Shown: positions 1-9,930, numbered from the stretch's first letter. The stretch is 64,000 nucleotides of DNA from Veillonella sp. 3310 (GCF_003999875.1 NZ_RQVJ01000002.1:1-64000); one strand, 5' to 3'. Notes: generated by a model not told the origin, from the letters alone. Numbers and translations are program-made.

Positions 1-23
1 GTGTTAATTATTAAAGTTTTTTA

Positions 24-52
24 TTGATTTACTTAATTAAATTTGCTATTAT
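24..52 (+). promoter_or_regulatory. Promoter of the trimeric autotransporter gene
   Basis: TTGATT at 24-29, a 17-base spacer and TATTAT at 47-52, with the extended TGn just upstream of the -10. Transcription would start near base 59 and leave a leader of about 95 bases. The AAAAGGAG ribosome site at 137-144 follows. Confidence 0.6.
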
Positions 53-154
53 GAAGACAAGATGAAATTGTAGAGAAAGTTAATTGTAATGACACCTACA
101 CTTTATCAGGCATGTGTGTAATAATTAATCGCGAGTAAAAGGAGAATGATTATT

Positions 155-2809
155 ATGAATCAGATTTTCAAAGTTGTGTACAGTGCAGCAAAACAATGTT
201 ATGTGGTAACATCTGAGTTTGCTAAATCCAATGGTAAAAAAGCAGCAGTTGTAGCAGCTGCATTGGTATTAACTAGTGGCGTAGGTGCGGTGAATGCGGC
301 TGATGTTGATAGTTTAGATACTCGATTAACTTCTTTAGAAACAACAGTCTCTAAAATTAATGCTAAGGTAACAGCTGGTACACCAGGTGCAGCAGCAAAT
401 AATGCGCAAATTGAAGAAAATAAAGCAAATATCGAAAAAAACAAAACTGAAATTGAAGCGCAGGCTACACGAGTTGATAAAGTAGTTGATGCAGTAAGTG
501 AGATATCTACAGACGTTGAAGAAAATGGCAAGAAAATCGATACTAATGCTAGTGATATCCTTACGAATAAAGAGGCGATTGCTGCCAATACAACAAAAAT
601 TGGAGAAGCTATTGAGAGTGTAAATGCTAACAATGAGGCTATTACAACTCTTAAAGCGTCTGTAGAGAAAGATGAAGAAAAATTAAATGATGTTGATGAA
701 GCAGTAAAAGCAAATCGCAGTGATATTGATACAAACACTACTAATATCGAAAAAAACAAAACTGAAATTGAAGCGCAGGCTACACGAGTTGATAAAGTAG
801 TTGATGCAGTAAGTGAGATATCTACAGACGTTGAAGAAAATGGCAAGAAAATCGACACTAATGCTAGCGATATCCTTACGAATAAAGAGGCGATTGCTGC
901 CAATACAACAAAAATTGGAGAAGCTATTGAGAGTGTAAATGCTAACAATGAGGCTATTACAACTCTTAAAGCGTCTGTAGAGAAAGATGAAGAAAAATTA
1001 GATGTAGTTGATAAAGCAGTAGAAGCAAATCGTAATGATATTGATGCAAATAGTGCTAATATTGAAACTAATAAGGCTGAAATTGCTAAAAATGCAGGAG
1101 CAATTAAAGCAGCAGATGATCGTATTACAAAAGTAAAAGAACTTACAGCTAAAGCAATTACAAATGCTATGGAAAAGTTAGGTGAGGAAGTTCTTAATCC
1201 ATTAGCTACTGATGTAGCAAAAAATGAAGAGAATATCGAAGCTAATAAAAAAGAAATTGCTAAAAATGCAGAAGCAATTAAAGCAGCAGATGAGCGTATT
1301 ACAAAAGTAAAAGAAAATACAACTAAAGCGCTTACTGATGCTATGACTGACTTAAGTGAAAATATTCTTGATCCAATGGGAAAAGCTGTAGAAAAAAATG
1401 AAAAAGACATTGCTGAGTTGAAAGAACAACACTCCGCTCATGAAACTTCTATTACAAACTTGGATAATCGCACAACTGCATTAGAAGCTGTAAAAGGTAC
1501 TAAAGAAGGCCTTGAAATGCTTAAAAATGTAGAAGCTAAGGTAGATAAAAATACAGGCGATATTAAAACAGTAGCAACTGGCTTAGTTAAAACAGCAGAA
1601 AAAATCGATGAACTAACCGATAAAAACGCTGAGCAAGATAATGAAATTTCTGGCAATGCTGAAGCCATCGATGCTAATACTAAAGCTATTGATAAAAATA
1701 CGAAAGCCGTTGATGAAGCTAATAAAAAATTAGTAGAACATGCAACAGTAATTAATGAAAATACAAAAGCTATTAATGACAATGTAGATAGTATTAATAC
1801 AAATGCTGAAAGTATTGCTAAAAACACCGGCTACATTAAAGAAATAGTAGAAAAAAATATAGAATTAGGTGAAGCTGTAAAAGAAAATAAAGAGAATATC
1901 AAAACAGTAGCAACTGGCTTAATTGAAACAGCAAAAGAAATCGATAGAATAGATGCTAAAGATGCTGAACAAGATGGTAAAATTAAGACAAATACTGAGA
2001 ATATTAAAACAGTAGCAACTGGCCTACTTAAAACAGCAGGAGAAATTGATGCATTACATGAAAAAGATGCTACGTTAGAAGCAAAAAATAATGCCCAAGA
2101 TGTTGAAATTAAAGCAGCTAAAGATGCAGCAAAAGTAGCAGATACAAAAGTAAATATGTTAACTGATGTACTTGTAGCAGCATCTGATGAGTTAGAAAAA
2201 AATATCAAAGACAATAAAAAAGATTTAGATGATAAAAATCTTGCGCAAGATGGTAAAATTGATAACAATACAAGCACAATTGCGACTAATAAACAGGCTC
2301 AAGATGCAGCAAACGAAAGATTTACTGAAAGCATTAACACGTTAAAGAATACTACAGTTCTTAAAAAAGATCATTCTGCAGATATCAAAGCTTTACAAGA
2401 AGTAGACAAAAACCATGAAGCTCGTTTAACGACTGTTGAAAATGATGTGAAAACTGTAGGTGCGAATGCAGCGGCGTTAGCAGCGTTGAAACCTCTACAA
2501 TACAACCCTGGTCAAACTACTCAAGTAATGGCAGGTGTTGGTACATACCGTGGTAAAACTGCTGTAGCATTAGGTGCAGCTCATTATGCTAGCGAAAACT
2601 TAATGTACCATGCAGGTGTAAGCTTCGGTAACGGTAACGGCGCAATGGCTAATGCTGGCGTTACAATTGGATTCGGCAGCGGCGAAGGTGCAAAAATGAA
2701 CTCCTCTAAAGTAGCTGAATTACAAAGCGCAGTAGATCGTTTAACAGCTGAAAACGAACAAGTAAAAGCAGCGTTGTACGATATCTACGCAAAATTACAA
2801 GCTAAATAA
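155..2809 (+). CDS. Trimeric autotransporter adhesin (YadA-like)
   Basis: Surface adhesin expected to trimerise and anchor itself in the outer membrane (type Vc secretion). The N-terminus (MNQIFKVVYSAAKQCYV) matches the extended signal peptide region of this family. A hydrophobic stretch ending near AVNAAD (about residue 48) follows. The stalk from about residue 55 to 780 is low-complexity, coiled-coil-like sequence with many NT, NK, ANT and DIxTN heptad-type repeats. A YadA-like barrel of four beta strands lies around QYNPGQTTQ to VTIGFG near the C-terminus. About 44 further residues with a heptad pattern (VAELQSAVDRLTAEN) follow the last strand, which is unusual. An in-frame ATG at 146 lies only one base after the GGAG and is rejected; the ATG at 155 has 10-base spacing. 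The stalk contains a 315-bp tandem duplication. Family confident; ligand unknown. Confidence 0.9.
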   Translation: MNQIFKVVYSAAKQCYVVTSEFAKSNGKKAAVVAAALVLTSGVGAVNAADVDSLDTRLTSLETTVSKINAKVTAGTPGAAANNAQIEENKANIEKNKTEIEAQATRVDKVVDAVSEISTDVEENGKKIDTNASDILTNKEAIAANTTKIGEAIESVNANNEAITTLKASVEKDEEKLNDVDEAVKANRSDIDTNTTNIEKNKTEIEAQATRVDKVVDAVSEISTDVEENGKKIDTNASDILTNKEAIAANTTKIGEAIESVNANNEAITTLKASVEKDEEKLDVVDKAVEANRNDIDANSANIETNKAEIAKNAGAIKAADDRITKVKELTAKAITNAMEKLGEEVLNPLATDVAKNEENIEANKKEIAKNAEAIKAADERITKVKENTTKALTDAMTDLSENILDPMGKAVEKNEKDIAELKEQHSAHETSITNLDNRTTALEAVKGTKEGLEMLKNVEAKVDKNTGDIKTVATGLVKTAEKIDELTDKNAEQDNEISGNAEAIDANTKAIDKNTKAVDEANKKLVEHATVINENTKAINDNVDSINTNAESIAKNTGYIKEIVEKNIELGEAVKENKENIKTVATGLIETAKEIDRIDAKDAEQDGKIKTNTENIKTVATGLLKTAGEIDALHEKDATLEAKNNAQDVEIKAAKDAAKVADTKVNMLTDVLVAASDELEKNIKDNKKDLDDKNLAQDGKIDNNTSTIATNKQAQDAANERFTESINTLKNTTVLKKDHSADIKALQEVDKNHEARLTTVENDVKTVGANAAALAALKPLQYNPGQTTQVMAGVGTYRGKTAVALGAAHYASENLMYHAGVSFGNGNGAMANAGVTIGFGSGEGAKMNSSKVAELQSAVDRLTAENEQVKAALYDIYAKLQAK
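431..1000 (+). repeat. 315-bp tandem duplication inside the adhesin stalk
   Basis: Bases 431-685 recur at 746-1000 with only a few silent-looking differences (GATACTAATGCTAGT versus GACACTAATGCTAGC). The period is 315 bp, or 105 codons, so the frame is kept and the copy lengthens the coiled-coil stalk. The near identity of 255 bp points to a recent duplication. Confidence 0.9.
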
Positions 2810-2876
2810 GAAATAACTTAGAGAATAGATCACTAGGATATCTCCTAGTGTATAGACACTAAGATTATGACAGGAA

Positions 2877-2924
2877 TACATGTTAGGTATACTCTATTTT
2901 GGGGTATCCTAACATGTATTTTTT
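2877..2924 (+). terminator. Intrinsic terminator after the adhesin gene
   Basis: Inverted repeat of ACATGTTAGG and CCTAACATGT with paired flanks around a short loop, followed by a T run. A smaller hairpin (ACTAGGATATCTCCTAGT) lies upstream at 2831-2848. Confidence 0.8.
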
Positions 2925-3091
2925 ATATGAATCAATATATGTTTTTATCTAAGTGTTCAATGACTAGACTAGAATAGTGACCCATGTAGTGACATACTAA
3001 GACTGCATTAGAGTTTCACAGGTGTGGTATAATTGTAATAGAATCTATATAACGTGTCCCTACTTAGGGATTAGGGACGATGAGGAGTCAT

Positions 3092-4234
3092 ATGAAATAT
3101 ATTAAGGAGCCTTTACAATTAGACAATCCTTTGGAGTTTTGGCTAAACTTTGAGGGGGAAGAACGGGTCTTTTGGGTGGACCGTCAAAGTGATCGTGTGG
3201 TGGTAGGCGCCAAACGATTGGCGGTGGTACAAGATGATATCGACAGGGAACAATATGCGTACGTATTTTATGGGGGCACCTTCTTCCCTACTGTAAAAGA
3301 TAAAAAATGGAGTAATATGGGCCATGAAATGGTGGCTTTCACCCATTACTATATTGTAGAAAATGGGGAGTCCTTTTATCTGCATGCAGGGGAGGGCGTA
3401 GATATACAGCGCCATAAGATTGAGCGCGTAGACCACGCTTTCACAGAAACCAGTGATGATAAACAAGATTGGGATACCTTGATGGATGCCATTTTGACAA
3501 ATATCCATGATGGGCGCATGACGAAGGTGGTTTCTTCTCGTGAAGTAGAATTTACCAGCCCTACAAAGTTTGATGTGGTGAGTATATTAGACCGTTTGGT
3601 GGAGAATAACCCGAATTGCTTTATTTTTGGTTATGAGAAAGAGGGGCGTACCTTCGTGGGGGCATCTCCTGAAATTCTCGTACGTCATCGGGGGGATGAA
3701 ATTCTAAGCTATGCTTTGGCAGGAACAGCACCAAAGTTTGGTCCTAAGGCGTGGACGAAAGAGCGATTCCTAAATGACCATAAAAATCGGTTGGAGCATA
3801 ATATTGTGCGAGATCGTATTGTGCATACGATGCGACAAGTAACGAAGGATGTGACCATAGGAGAGACAGGGATTATGGAGCTTTCACGGTTATACCATTT
3901 GCGGACCATCATCACCGCTAAGGATAGCACGAAATCCCTCATCGAATGGGGTCAATTGTTACATCCCACACCAGCCCTAGGGGGCGAGCCACGAGAACTG
4001 GCGATGGATTTACTGGCTAAGTATGAGACCCATGAGCGCGGCATGTATGCGGCACCATTTGGATTTATGAAGGATATGGGGGATGGCATTCTAGTGGTGG
4101 CTATTCGGTCTGCCCTTATCATGGATAACCGACTCTATGCCTATGCAGGATGTGGTATTGTGAGCGAATCCAATAGCGATGAAGAGTACGAAGAAACTAT
4201 CAATAAAATGGGCACCATATTGGATGCCTTGTAG
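3092..4234 (+). CDS. menF: Isochorismate synthase
   Basis: Converts chorismate to isochorismate, the entry step of menaquinone synthesis, in the cytoplasm. Family motifs of the chorismate-binding fold are present: VGASPEIL, SYALAGTAP, EHNIVRD, LHPTPALGGEPRE, ERGMYAAPFG and the C-terminal YAGCGIVSESNSDEEYEE with its Mg-binding acidic residues. At about 380 residues the length is slightly short but normal. The chosen ATG at 3092 follows GAGGAG at 3082-3087 with short spacing; ATG 3080 in the same frame, preceded by TTAGGGA, is an alternative that adds four residues. A TGGTATAAT extended -10 ends at 3033. It heads a men gene group and is followed by a terminator before menD, so it may be transcribed alone. 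Confidence 0.9.
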   Translation: MKYIKEPLQLDNPLEFWLNFEGEERVFWVDRQSDRVVVGAKRLAVVQDDIDREQYAYVFYGGTFFPTVKDKKWSNMGHEMVAFTHYYIVENGESFYLHAGEGVDIQRHKIERVDHAFTETSDDKQDWDTLMDAILTNIHDGRMTKVVSSREVEFTSPTKFDVVSILDRLVENNPNCFIFGYEKEGRTFVGASPEILVRHRGDEILSYALAGTAPKFGPKAWTKERFLNDHKNRLEHNIVRDRIVHTMRQVTKDVTIGETGIMELSRLYHLRTIITAKDSTKSLIEWGQLLHPTPALGGEPRELAMDLLAKYETHERGMYAAPFGFMKDMGDGILVVAIRSALIMDNRLYAYAGCGIVSESNSDEEYEETINKMGTILDAL

Positions 4235-4327
4235 GATGATACATCCACGTATAGATCCAATTAGGCATGCCATAGGGTAGGATGATGAATCCGTACCGAT
4301 GTATTGAACAGATACAGGAAGTTAAAC

Positions 4328-4359
4328 AGGAATGTTGAGCAATCAGCATTCCTTTTTTT
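4328..4359 (+). terminator. Terminator after menF
   Basis: GGAATG and CATTCC arms with partial pairing inside, followed by TTTTTTT. It lies in the 309-bp menF-menD gap, which otherwise holds only the menD promoter. Confidence 0.8.
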
Positions 4360-4472
4360 GTTATGAACCCATGTCTATGTATGTCAGTTAATTATGAACG
4401 AGATAGGGGCGTCTAGGTGTTAGATAGATACCCAGTGCAACTCATATGGATACGTACAGAATCTAAAAACAA

Positions 4473-4481
4473 TGGTATAAT
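4473..4481 (+). promoter_or_regulatory. Extended -10 promoter of menD
   Basis: TGGTATAAT at 4473-4481, about 60 bases before the menD ATG. The same extended -10 occurs before menF and at 15516, so it seems a common promoter style in this genome. No good -35 was seen. Confidence 0.55.
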
Positions 4482-4543
4482 ACATAGTAGATAGTCACTA
4501 TTAGATATAGTACAATACCACAGGTTGGTATGGGAGATACGAT

Positions 4544-6358
4544 ATGAATGAATATATAGCAAGTTTGGTCGATGAGTTATACCAATTAGGGGTGCGCCAT
4601 GCGGTGTTCAGTCCTGGTTCACGGTCCACTACATTAGCCATGCTCTTTCAAAGCCATGGAGGCTTTCACACGTATATGAATATTGATGAGCGGTCCGCTG
4701 GGTTTATGGCGTTGGGCATTGCTAAAGCACAAGGCGAACCAGCCGTGTTAGTGTGCACATCGGGGTCTGCATTGACCCATTATGGCCCTGCTGTGGTGGA
4801 AGCCAAGCACAGCGGTGTGCCGATGATCATCTTGTCCGCCGACCGTCCGTACACCTTGCAACAGGTGGGGGCACCGCAGACGATTGATCAACAGAAATAT
4901 TTTGGCACTGCCGTGAACTATTATGAGGAATTGTCTGTGCCTAGTGAAAGTCACTATTACACGTACCCTCGTCAAGTGGCACGCCGTGCCTATTTGAAAG
5001 CGAATGACCACAAACTGGGACCGGTACACATCAATGTACCTTTGTTTGAGCCCTTGGTGCCCAATCGTGAGGAAGAGTATTTTACACAGGGGCGCAGTGC
5101 GAACCCTTTCCGCCTCGTGAAACATGAGGAAATAGGGCCTTTGGTATCCTTGCTAGATGGAAAACGAGTACTCATCTTGGGTGGCCCTAGTGTGACGAAT
5201 CCTAAAACAGTGGTAGAGTTTGCAGAACGAATTGGTGCCGTTGTGATAGGGGACCCTTTGTCCAATTTGCGTCAATATGAGGGCGTCATCAGCACCTATG
5301 ATGCATTCTTAGCGCATCATGAGCGGTGGGAGGAGTTGCGACCAGATGTGGTCATCCAATTGGGGCAAATCCCTGTGTCGAAGCGGATTCAACAATGGAT
5401 GGCAACCTTGACGGACATCGACTATATTACGGTGAGTCCTAATGCAGATGTGGTGAATCCTAGTTTGACAACCACTATACATGTGATGGCGAGTGTAGAT
5501 GTATTCTTAGGGGAGTTGTGTCGTGGCTTATTTGTGATACCAGGACTAAGCACAAGGATAAGAGATAAAGAGCAAAATCTATTCAATATATCTAATGTAG
5601 AAGACTCTAATGTAAGCACTGCTGGTGATGAATTAGGAGTGCAACAAGAAAATATAAATGAAAAACATAGAGTAGAGAACGGTAGTGTTGTATTTGCTCA
5701 GTATACAATAGCCGACATAGAATATGTAAAAGCATGGCAACAGATAGAATCCGACAGCCGTCAACAATTAGACAAAGTACAAGAAGAACCAACTTTATTT
5801 GAAGGTCGTACGATTCATATGTTGCAACACATGATGCCCCATGAGGGACAAATTCTAGTAGCGAATAGTATGTCTATTCGGGATATGGACTATTTTTGGG
5901 CCTCTGGGCGATCTCAAGCTAGGGTGTACGGTAATCGTGGCACCAATGGTATTGATGGAACGGTGTCTACGGCGTTAGGGATTAGTACGAATGGGAAACC
6001 GACGGTCATGGTTACAGGAGATTTAAGTTTCTTTCACGATTTGAATGGCTTAGCCATTGGCAAGACACATGGTATGAATTTGACCATCATTTTGCATAAC
6101 AATGATGGTGGCGGAATTTTCCAATATTTGCCACAAAAAGGAGCGGATGATTTCGATTACCTATTCAATACACCGCAGGGCATTGATTACAGTGGACTGG
6201 CAACCATGTATGGATTAGACTATGTGAAAGTCACGACAAATGCAGAGTTAGAATTAGCCATGAAACAGTATATCGGTACAGAGGGTATTCATATTATCGA
6301 AGTGCCTACGTCTAAAGAAATTAGCCGTGAACTACACAAAGTGTATCGGGTGCAATAA
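4544..6358 (+). CDS. menD: SEPHCHC synthase
   Basis: Thiamine-diphosphate enzyme joining 2-oxoglutarate and isochorismate in menaquinone synthesis. The N-terminus has FSPGSRSTTLAML and the catalytic-glutamate region of the PYR domain. The C-terminal PP domain has the cofactor motif GDLSFFHDLNGL and the HNNDGGGIFQYLP segment. At 604 residues it is somewhat longer than usual. The extra length falls around residues 330-410, where the protein turns polar and the DNA becomes AT-rich (about 5540-5790) compared with the flanks. This is probably a divergent linker between the central and C-terminal domains. It ends one base before the menH start, so the two are surely co-transcribed. Confidence 0.95.
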   Translation: MNEYIASLVDELYQLGVRHAVFSPGSRSTTLAMLFQSHGGFHTYMNIDERSAGFMALGIAKAQGEPAVLVCTSGSALTHYGPAVVEAKHSGVPMIILSADRPYTLQQVGAPQTIDQQKYFGTAVNYYEELSVPSESHYYTYPRQVARRAYLKANDHKLGPVHINVPLFEPLVPNREEEYFTQGRSANPFRLVKHEEIGPLVSLLDGKRVLILGGPSVTNPKTVVEFAERIGAVVIGDPLSNLRQYEGVISTYDAFLAHHERWEELRPDVVIQLGQIPVSKRIQQWMATLTDIDYITVSPNADVVNPSLTTTIHVMASVDVFLGELCRGLFVIPGLSTRIRDKEQNLFNISNVEDSNVSTAGDELGVQQENINEKHRVENGSVVFAQYTIADIEYVKAWQQIESDSRQQLDKVQEEPTLFEGRTIHMLQHMMPHEGQILVANSMSIRDMDYFWASGRSQARVYGNRGTNGIDGTVSTALGISTNGKPTVMVTGDLSFFHDLNGLAIGKTHGMNLTIILHNNDGGGIFQYLPQKGADDFDYLFNTPQGIDYSGLATMYGLDYVKVTTNAELELAMKQYIGTEGIHIIEVPTSKEISRELHKVYRVQ

Positions 6359-6359
6359 T

Positions 6360-7199
6360 ATGAAGTCAATGATTCAAGATATACAAACCTTAGATATACA
6401 ACGGATGCAGATCAACATAGGGGAGTATCACTACGGAGTGTCTGTAGTAGGTACAGGGAAACCTCTAGTCTGTTTCCATGGGTTTTCGGAATTCGGATCC
6501 ACCTGGGATGGCATAGAGGTACCAGGCTATCGGTTGATACGGATCGATAGTATGGGTCATGGTAGGTCTGCACGGCCTATGGAATTAACACCCTATACAT
6601 TGCCGCAAATGCTGAGCGACTTACATAGAGTTATCTATGCCGTAGCCGGTGAAAGCTATGCTCTCATGGGCTACTCCATGGGGGCTAGGTTAGCTTTACT
6701 CTATACATTGGAGTATCCAGAGGAAGTGAGTCACCTAGTCTTGGAAAGTGGCTCTGTAGGGATAGAAGATAGAGGGGAACGCCAAGAACGTTATTTTGCA
6801 GATAAAGCGTTAGGGAATCGCATTCGTGAGAAAGATATACAGTGGTTCAGCGAGACCTGGGCAAAGTTAGATATTTTTAAGACCCAACAAAGTTTACCTG
6901 CAAAGGTACAACAGCAAATTCAGCGTCGACGGTTATTAAATAGCCCCCATGCGTTGGCTTTCACCTTGGAAGGAAGTGGACAGGGTAGTATGCCTTATGT
7001 AGGGCATCGATTGTCGGAATTAACTATGCGGGTCTGTTACATTAGTGGCGAGCTAGATATGAAATATACAGCCATCGGAGCACAGTATTTTGGCGATGTC
7101 CATTGCATCGTGCCACAGGTGGGGCATAATGTGCATGTAGAAGCGCCAGAGGCGTATAGACAGATGCTGAAACAGTTTTTCTATACTAAAAAATACTAA
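6360..7199 (+). CDS. menH: Alpha/beta hydrolase, probable SHCHC synthase
   Basis: Probably removes pyruvate from SEPHCHC to give SHCHC, directly after MenD. Alpha/beta-hydrolase features are visible: FHGFSEFGSTWDG oxyanion region, MGYSMGARLAL nucleophile elbow with the catalytic serine, and a late histidine in VGHNVHVEAPEAY. The length is about 279 residues. The ATG at 6360 follows the menD stop by one base. A GTG at 6327 would give an 11-residue extension overlapping menD and has no better ribosome site. Position in the men cluster is the main support for the specific function. Confidence 0.82.
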   Translation: MKSMIQDIQTLDIQRMQINIGEYHYGVSVVGTGKPLVCFHGFSEFGSTWDGIEVPGYRLIRIDSMGHGRSARPMELTPYTLPQMLSDLHRVIYAVAGESYALMGYSMGARLALLYTLEYPEEVSHLVLESGSVGIEDRGERQERYFADKALGNRIREKDIQWFSETWAKLDIFKTQQSLPAKVQQQIQRRRLLNSPHALAFTLEGSGQGSMPYVGHRLSELTMRVCYISGELDMKYTAIGAQYFGDVHCIVPQVGHNVHVEAPEAYRQMLKQFFYTKKY

Positions 7200-7412
7200 A
7201 AATTATATTAAGCATATGTACTAGAAGAATGAGTAGATATAGCAAGAAATAGTGTTTAAAAGACTATTTACTGTGTATTACAGTAATAGATAACATATCT
7301 ACTGCATACTACAGTGGTGTCTACTATGTCATGCAGTCATAGATAGGCTATAGTATGAAGCTGATTAGGTATATATCATTTTAATTATCGCAGTAGAAAT
7401 GAGAGGTGTCCT

Positions 7413-8552
7413 ATGATTACAAATATTGCCCTGTACCATGTACAACTACCGATGAAGTTTACTTTCAAAACAGCAAAGGGCAAAGTAGGTGTTAGGGATA
7501 CTCTCATTGTTCGTTTGGAAGATGAAGAGGGCTATGTAGGCTACGGGGAATGCGTGGCCTTCGTAGACCCTTTTTATACGCTGGAAACGGTGGCATCTTG
7601 TTGGGATGTATTATGCACACGGTATTTGCCAAACCTATTGGGGCAAGAAGTAAGCACCACATTACCACAGCAATGGTTGTCGGAAGGAATGCCTATGACC
7701 GTGGCGTCCGTGGAAAATGCTTTACTCCATCTGCAATGTGCTCGTTTAGGGGTTAATACGGTGGAATATGTGTTGCAACAGCCCTTAGCAGCGACCGTGC
7801 CTACAGGGATTGTTATAGGCGAGATTCCGCTAGATACTTTGGTGGATGCCGTGTCTAATTATGTATCACAAGGGTGTGAACGTATTAAACTGAAAGTATC
7901 CCCCAAAGATGGTTATGAACGAGTGCAACGAGTGCGTTCAGCCTATCCGAACCTTATGTTAGCGGTGGATGCGAATCAAAGTTATACCTATCAAGAGATG
8001 GACAAAGTACGGGCATTTAATGGATTTGATTTGGCGTGTATAGAAGAGCCCTTTCAGATAGATAGTTTAGCAACCTATCAACAATATAGGTCAACCCATG
8101 ATTGGGAGATTACGACACCTATATGCTTAGATGAATCAATATTGAGCTATGACGATTTGGTCTATGCCCATAGCCATGGATTATTAGATGTGCTGAATGT
8201 AAAGGTAGGGCGTTTAGGTGGTCTTAGAGAAACGGCTAAGGTCATTCACTATTGTCGTGACCATGGGATTCAGTACTGGATTGGCTCCATGGTGGAATCG
8301 AGTATTTCTAAGTGGATGCATGTACAATTAGCGGCTTTAGGCGATGCCTATATGCCGGGAGATTTGTCAGATTCACTGCGTTATTTTGATCGAGATTTGA
8401 CTAGTCCACCCATTGTTAGTAGAATACAAGACTGCGGTACAAAGGGACTTTCACAATTTGTAGAGGTACCTAATGGTGCTGGATTGGGTGTAGATGTTGA
8501 TATAGAAGCGATAACATCATATTGTATACATAAGAAATTATGGCAGCTATAA
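7413..8552 (+). CDS. menC: o-Succinylbenzoate synthase
   Basis: Enolase-superfamily dehydratase forming o-succinylbenzoate from SHCHC. It shows the KLKVSPKDG lysine motif, the metal-ligand motifs AVDANQS, CIEEPF and CLDES, and NVKVGRLGG near the second catalytic lysine. The length of 379 residues is normal. The 213-bp gap to menH holds only AT-rich sequence with two loose repeats of ACTG..TA.TACAGT (7269-7320). GAGAGGTG before the ATG serves as ribosome site. menB, menE and menA are not in the window and must lie elsewhere if the pathway is complete. Confidence 0.9.
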   Translation: MITNIALYHVQLPMKFTFKTAKGKVGVRDTLIVRLEDEEGYVGYGECVAFVDPFYTLETVASCWDVLCTRYLPNLLGQEVSTTLPQQWLSEGMPMTVASVENALLHLQCARLGVNTVEYVLQQPLAATVPTGIVIGEIPLDTLVDAVSNYVSQGCERIKLKVSPKDGYERVQRVRSAYPNLMLAVDANQSYTYQEMDKVRAFNGFDLACIEEPFQIDSLATYQQYRSTHDWEITTPICLDESILSYDDLVYAHSHGLLDVLNVKVGRLGGLRETAKVIHYCRDHGIQYWIGSMVESSISKWMHVQLAALGDAYMPGDLSDSLRYFDRDLTSPPIVSRIQDCGTKGLSQFVEVPNGAGLGVDVDIEAITSYCIHKKLWQL

Positions 8553-8688
8553 CTGATTTGTATACTTTCACAGGATATGGATGTGGTATGATACAATAAG
8601 TAGGTAGTATTTGAAAGTCTACAACTTATACGGTGCTAGTAGTTGGTGAAGTATAGCACTGTTACGATAGAGTAAGTAGGAGGTTTGT

Positions 8689-9930
8689 ATGAAAGAGTAC
8701 ATAGATTTATTAAAACGTGAGGTAAAACCTGCCTTCGGTTGTACAGAGCCAATTGCCTTGGCGTTTGCAGCGGCGAAAGCGGCAGAACTGTTGGGAGTTC
8801 GACCAGATCATATTCACGGCCGTTTAAGCGGTAATATTATTAAAAATGCGAAAAGTGTGACCATTCCAAATTCAGAGGGTCGTACTGGCATTTACTATAG
8901 TCTTATTTTAGGCACCTTAGTAGGCACAGCGGCAAAAGAATTAGAAGTGTTAGAGGACCTTACCCATGAACAAGTAGTAGAGGCAGACCGTTTATTTGAA
9001 GCGGATTACTGTGATATCGAGTTAGCAGAAGGGGTAGAAAACCTATTTATCGAAGTCACTGCCGTTGCTGGTGAGCACACGTCTAAGGTGATTGTTCAAA
9101 ATACACATACTACAATTTCTTATGCAGAAAAAGACGGAGAAGTATTGATTGCTTTATCTCCGGAAGAAGTGGCAAAGCATTCTATGGAATTGTGCTTTGA
9201 CTCTTGCTATGCATTTGCTAGCACAGTAGATGCGAAAGAATTAGAAGATATTTTAGGCCCACAATTAGATTTGAATATGGCCATAGCTGAAGAAGGTATG
9301 AAAAATAATTATGGTTCTAACATTGGTAAATTGATTATTTCCAACTCTTCCTCTATTGCAGATAAAGCTCGTGCCTATGCTGCAGCTGGATCTGATGCGC
9401 GCATGGACGGTTGTTCTATGCCTGTTATGATTAACTGCGGTAGTGGTAACCAAGGTATTACATTGTCTGTACCTATTATGATGTATGCCAAAGAATATGG
9501 TATCGATCGTGACCATACATTGCGTTCCTTAGCCTTAGCCAATGTGCTAGCTCTATACATCAAACAATATATTGGTCGTTTGAGTGCTTACTGTGGTGTG
9601 GTGAGTGCTGCCTCTGCTACAGCGGCTGGAGTAGCATTTTTGTTAAACGAATCTAAAGAAGTTGTTTGGGAAACATTATCAAATGCATTGGCAGGTACAT
9701 CTGGTGTTGTTTGTGATGGAGCGAAAGCATCGTGTGCTATGAAAATTGGTATGTCCCTTGGTAATTCCTTATTGGCATATACTCAAGCAAAGACGGATAA
9801 TAGCTTTAAAGCAGGCCAAGGTATCGTCAAAGAAGACATTGACCATACAGTGCAAACGGTAGCGACCATCGCCCGTGAGGGAATGAAGCAAACCGATGTT
9901 GTTATCTTAGAAACGATGTTAGAAAAGTAA
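8689..9930 (+). CDS. L-cysteine desulfidase / UPF0597 family protein
   Basis: Belongs to the CyuA/YhaM (UPF0597) family, related to the serine dehydratase alpha chain. Characterised members use an iron-sulfur cluster to split cysteine into pyruvate, ammonia and sulfide. The family start KPAFGCTEPIALAFAAA is clear. Conserved cysteines occur in INCGSGNQG, AYCGVVSAAS and VVCDGAKASCAMK, which likely hold the cluster. At 413 residues it is full length. GTAGGAGG lies seven bases before the ATG, and TGGTATGAT at 8584-8592 is a likely promoter. No cysteine transporter is adjacent. Family assignment is firm; the substrate is inferred. Confidence 0.8.
   Translation: MKEYIDLLKREVKPAFGCTEPIALAFAAAKAAELLGVRPDHIHGRLSGNIIKNAKSVTIPNSEGRTGIYYSLILGTLVGTAAKELEVLEDLTHEQVVEADRLFEADYCDIELAEGVENLFIEVTAVAGEHTSKVIVQNTHTTISYAEKDGEVLIALSPEEVAKHSMELCFDSCYAFASTVDAKELEDILGPQLDLNMAIAEEGMKNNYGSNIGKLIISNSSSIADKARAYAAAGSDARMDGCSMPVMINCGSGNQGITLSVPIMMYAKEYGIDRDHTLRSLALANVLALYIKQYIGRLSAYCGVVSAASATAAGVAFLLNESKEVVWETLSNALAGTSGVVCDGAKASCAMKIGMSLGNSLLAYTQAKTDNSFKAGQGIVKEDIDHTVQTVATIAREGMKQTDVVILETMLEK

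Noticed and set aside
431-1000. CRISPR-like repeats
   Set aside because: The repeats are long, in frame and without spacers; they are coding duplications. No CRISPR array was seen anywhere in the window.
199-1410. 403-codon open frame on the minus strand opposite the adhesin
   Set aside because: It is a shadow of the repetitive coiled-coil coding sequence, rich in Ser, Ala and Phe, with no ribosome site or family resemblance. The same applies to minus-strand frames at 1438-1827 and 1831-2277.
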